Source: Neisseria sp. (GTDB lineage: Bacteria > Pseudomonadota > Gammaproteobacteria > Burkholderiales > Neisseriaceae). From it: a stretch of DNA of 64,000 bases. Location of the stretch: NCBI RefSeq assembly GCF_030530745.1, contig NZ_JAUMUI010000012.1:1-64000 (forward strand), written 5' to 3'. Under the pieces are notes generated by a model, which did no database searches, was not told the origin of the DNA, and was given only the letters and a program-made list of their open reading frames with translations. Made by a program: the position numbers and the translations under genes. Of this stretch, positions 62,339 to 64,000 are shown piece by piece (position 1 is the first letter of the stretch; the number at the start of each line of letters is the position of its first letter).

Positions 62339-64000
62339 ATGAACAAACGCTTTTATCGTATCATTTTCAATAAAAAGCGCGGCTGTATGATGGCCGTTGC
62401 AGAAAACACCGCCCGCGAAGGCAAAAATACGCAGGACGGCGGGGCAGAGGGGGCGGCGCCCGCTTTAACCGCAAAATGGGCGGAGCTGCCGAAACTGGCG
62501 CTTTTCCTGGTATTGGCAGGCAGTATCGGTTTTGCCCGGGCACAGATTGTTGCAGACAAGGGCGCGCCCGCAGGACAGCGGCCGGTTGTGCTTAAAACCC
62601 GCGACGGTGCGCCGCTGGTCAATATCCAAACGCCCGATGCCAAAGGTTTGAGCCACAACCGCTATACGCAGTTTGATGTCGGCGGCAAAGGCGCGGTGCT
62701 GAACAACAGCCGCAGCGCCAACCCTTATCTGGCCAAAGGCACGGCCCAATTGATTTTAAACGAAGTCCGTTCCAATAATCCGAGCAGGCTCAACGGCATC
62801 ATCAGCGTTGAAGGCACCAAAGCCGATGTGGTGGTTGCCAACCCCGCCGGTATACAGATCAACGGCGGCGGCTTTAAAAACGCCCGCCATGCGGTGGTAA
62901 CGACAGGTATGCCGGTTTTCAAAAACGGCACGTTCAGCGGGCTGGACGTACGCAAGGGCACGGTTACGGTGGAAAGCGGCGGGTTCGACAGCCGCGGTGC
63001 CGACTATACCGAAATCCTTTCCCGTTCGCTTGCCGTGCAGGGTAAAATCCATGCATCCAACCTGATTGCTTCTACGGGGGCATACAGGGCGGATTACCAA
63101 ACGGGGGAAACCGCCGCCGGCACTGCAGAAGGAACAAAACCTGCCGCAGCCATCGACACGGCCGCTTTAGGTGGCATTTATGCAAACAGTATCATGCTGA
63201 TAGCAAACGAAAAAGGAGTGGGTGTGAAAAATGCGGGAACGCTGCAGGCGCAGCGGCAGCTGACGGTAACCTCCGCCGGCCGCATAGAAAACCGCGGCAA
63301 TATCCGCACCACTGCCTTAAGCACCCATTCCCTCCCCACTTATCTTGGCCTGGAAGCAACCGGAAGCGGCAGCGCGGGTGCGGTTGTTTCAGACGGCGGC
63401 AGAATCGAGAGCAGGGGGCTGCTGGTAATAGAAAGCGGTGAAGACATCGGCCTGCGCAACAATGCCGTGGTGCAGAATACGGGCATGGCCCAAACCGGCC
63501 TGATACTGGATGCAGGCCGCAACCTGGTTATAGAAAACTCGGCAGCCGTAAACAACCATAACGGATCCGTCGGCCTGAGCGCCGGTGCGAAAACAATTGT
63601 CAGAAATTCCACTGTCCGTTCCGGCACTGTTATCTACAGCAGCAGCAAAGCCGACACCGCCATACAGGCAGGCGGCAGACTGGATGCAAAAAACAGCGTA
63701 ACCCTGCTTTCCAACCGCAATATCGGCATTGAAGGCGGCATCAGTGCCCAAACGGGCAGCATACATATCGAAGCGGCCAAACCCCCGAGCCTCGCGGCAA
63801 ACTCGAACCCGTCGGATATCACTTTAAACAACGGCAGCCTCAACGCCGCCCGCAATGTGGTGCTGTTGGCAGAAAACAATATCAATGCCCGGACAGGGGC
63901 GGTGAAATCGGCAGGAAATCTTTATATGCACGCCGATAAGAACCTCAACCTCACTGTTGATTCGGCTCTTCCTGCGGGTTTGAAAGACATCAGCCTGAAA
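62339..64000 (+). CDS. Two-partner-secretion hemagglutinin (TpsA/FHA-type), 5' part
   Basis: The frame is open for 554 codons to the window end. It starts MNKRFYRIIFNKKRGCMMAV, the extended signal peptide of TPS exoproteins, then a hydrophobic segment LALFLVLAGSIGFARA. The TPS domain follows, with NPYLAKGTAQLILNEV and VVVANPAGIQINGGGFKNA motifs, and then repeats that predict a right-handed beta-helix. Such proteins are exported through a TpsB (Omp85-type) pore and are adhesins or contact-dependent toxins; the C-terminus is outside the window. The cognate tpsB is not within the window. Confidence 0.92.
   Translation, partial: MNKRFYRIIFNKKRGCMMAVAENTAREGKNTQDGGAEGAAPALTAKWAELPKLALFLVLAGSIGFARAQIVADKGAPAGQRPVVLKTRDGAPLVNIQTPDAKGLSHNRYTQFDVGGKGAVLNNSRSANPYLAKGTAQLILNEVRSNNPSRLNGIISVEGTKADVVVANPAGIQINGGGFKNARHAVVTTGMPVFKNGTFSGLDVRKGTVTVESGGFDSRGADYTEILSRSLAVQGKIHASNLIASTGAYRADYQTGETAAGTAEGTKPAAAIDTAALGGIYANSIMLIANEKGVGVKNAGTLQAQRQLTVTSAGRIENRGNIRTTALSTHSLPTYLGLEATGSGSAGAVVSDGGRIESRGLLVIESGEDIGLRNNAVVQNTGMAQTGLILDAGRNLVIENSAAVNNHNGSVGLSAGAKTIVRNSTVRSGTVIYSSSKADTAIQAGGRLDAKNSVTLLSNRNIGIEGGISAQTGSIHIEAAKPPSLAANSNPSDITLNNGSLNAARNVVLLAENNINARTGAVKSAGNLYMHADKNLNLTVDSALPAGLKDISLK

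Noticed and set aside
1-64000. tRNA, rRNA or riboswitch genes
   Set aside because: I looked in the intergenic gaps for cloverleaf-like or conserved RNA signals and saw none convincing; a covariance-model search would settle this.

Overview
The window is a chromosomal segment of a Neisseria species. Its 12-mer uptake sequence (AGGCCGTCTGAA, the AG-DUS dialect) recurs throughout, often as inverted pairs acting as terminators. The proteins look neisserial or betaproteobacterial, and Correia-type and IS1106-type repeats are present. Meningococcus and gonococcus use mainly the AT-DUS, so a commensal or animal-associated Neisseria is more likely; the species cannot be named from this sequence.

Bases 1-12,770 hold mostly housekeeping genes: glyA, gloA, pntAB, fbp, apaH, ridA, a phoH-type ATPase, cysI and trmB. 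Bases 12,872-14,703 are an AT-rich tandem duplication with a 916-bp period. Each unit carries a small toxin-like gene resembling the catalytic domain of colicin M, plus a membrane-anchored immunity candidate. Both toxin copies are damaged in different ways; both immunity copies are intact. Bases 14,980-36,230 return to core functions: a Nudix hydrolase, a DUF4212/sodium-solute symporter pair, lpxK-Trm112-kdsB, a TSUP permease, a tandem-ATPase ABC protein, trxA, the DNA-uptake channel comA, an SbmA/BacA-like ABC exporter, a TonB-dependent siderophore receptor, a CPA2 cation/proton antiporter, a pirin, and lolC/E-lolD.

Bases 36,419-62,102 (about 25.7 kb) are the outstanding feature: a hybrid aryl-polyene (APE) and dialkylresorcinol (DAR) biosynthetic locus. 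Dehydratase, ketoreductase and ketosynthase genes run leftward. Rightward from the same 92-bp divergent region run a chain-length factor, an acyltransferase, two acyl carrier proteins, a membrane protein, a fused AMP-ligase/dehydratase, a glycosyltransferase, an LpxL-like acyltransferase, a thioesterase and a LolA-like carrier. Next comes a DAR block: DarA, DarB, an unknown protein, a BtrH-type protein, an ABC exporter, a third carrier protein and a ketosynthase/ketosynthase-like pair. The locus ends with an MMPL exporter, a flavin-dependent halogenase-like protein, a DUF3261 lipoprotein and another ketosynthase. An Abi/HEPN gene interrupts the distal part. The expected product is a yellow, membrane-bound flexirubin-like ester of an aryl polyene acid with a dialkylresorcinol. 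That product is an inference from gene content.

Bases 62,339-64,000 are the 5' part of a two-partner-secretion hemagglutinin gene that runs off the window. No rRNA, tRNA or CRISPR array was seen. Small non-autonomous repeats lie in many intergenic gaps, and one Correia element forms the end of a coding region.
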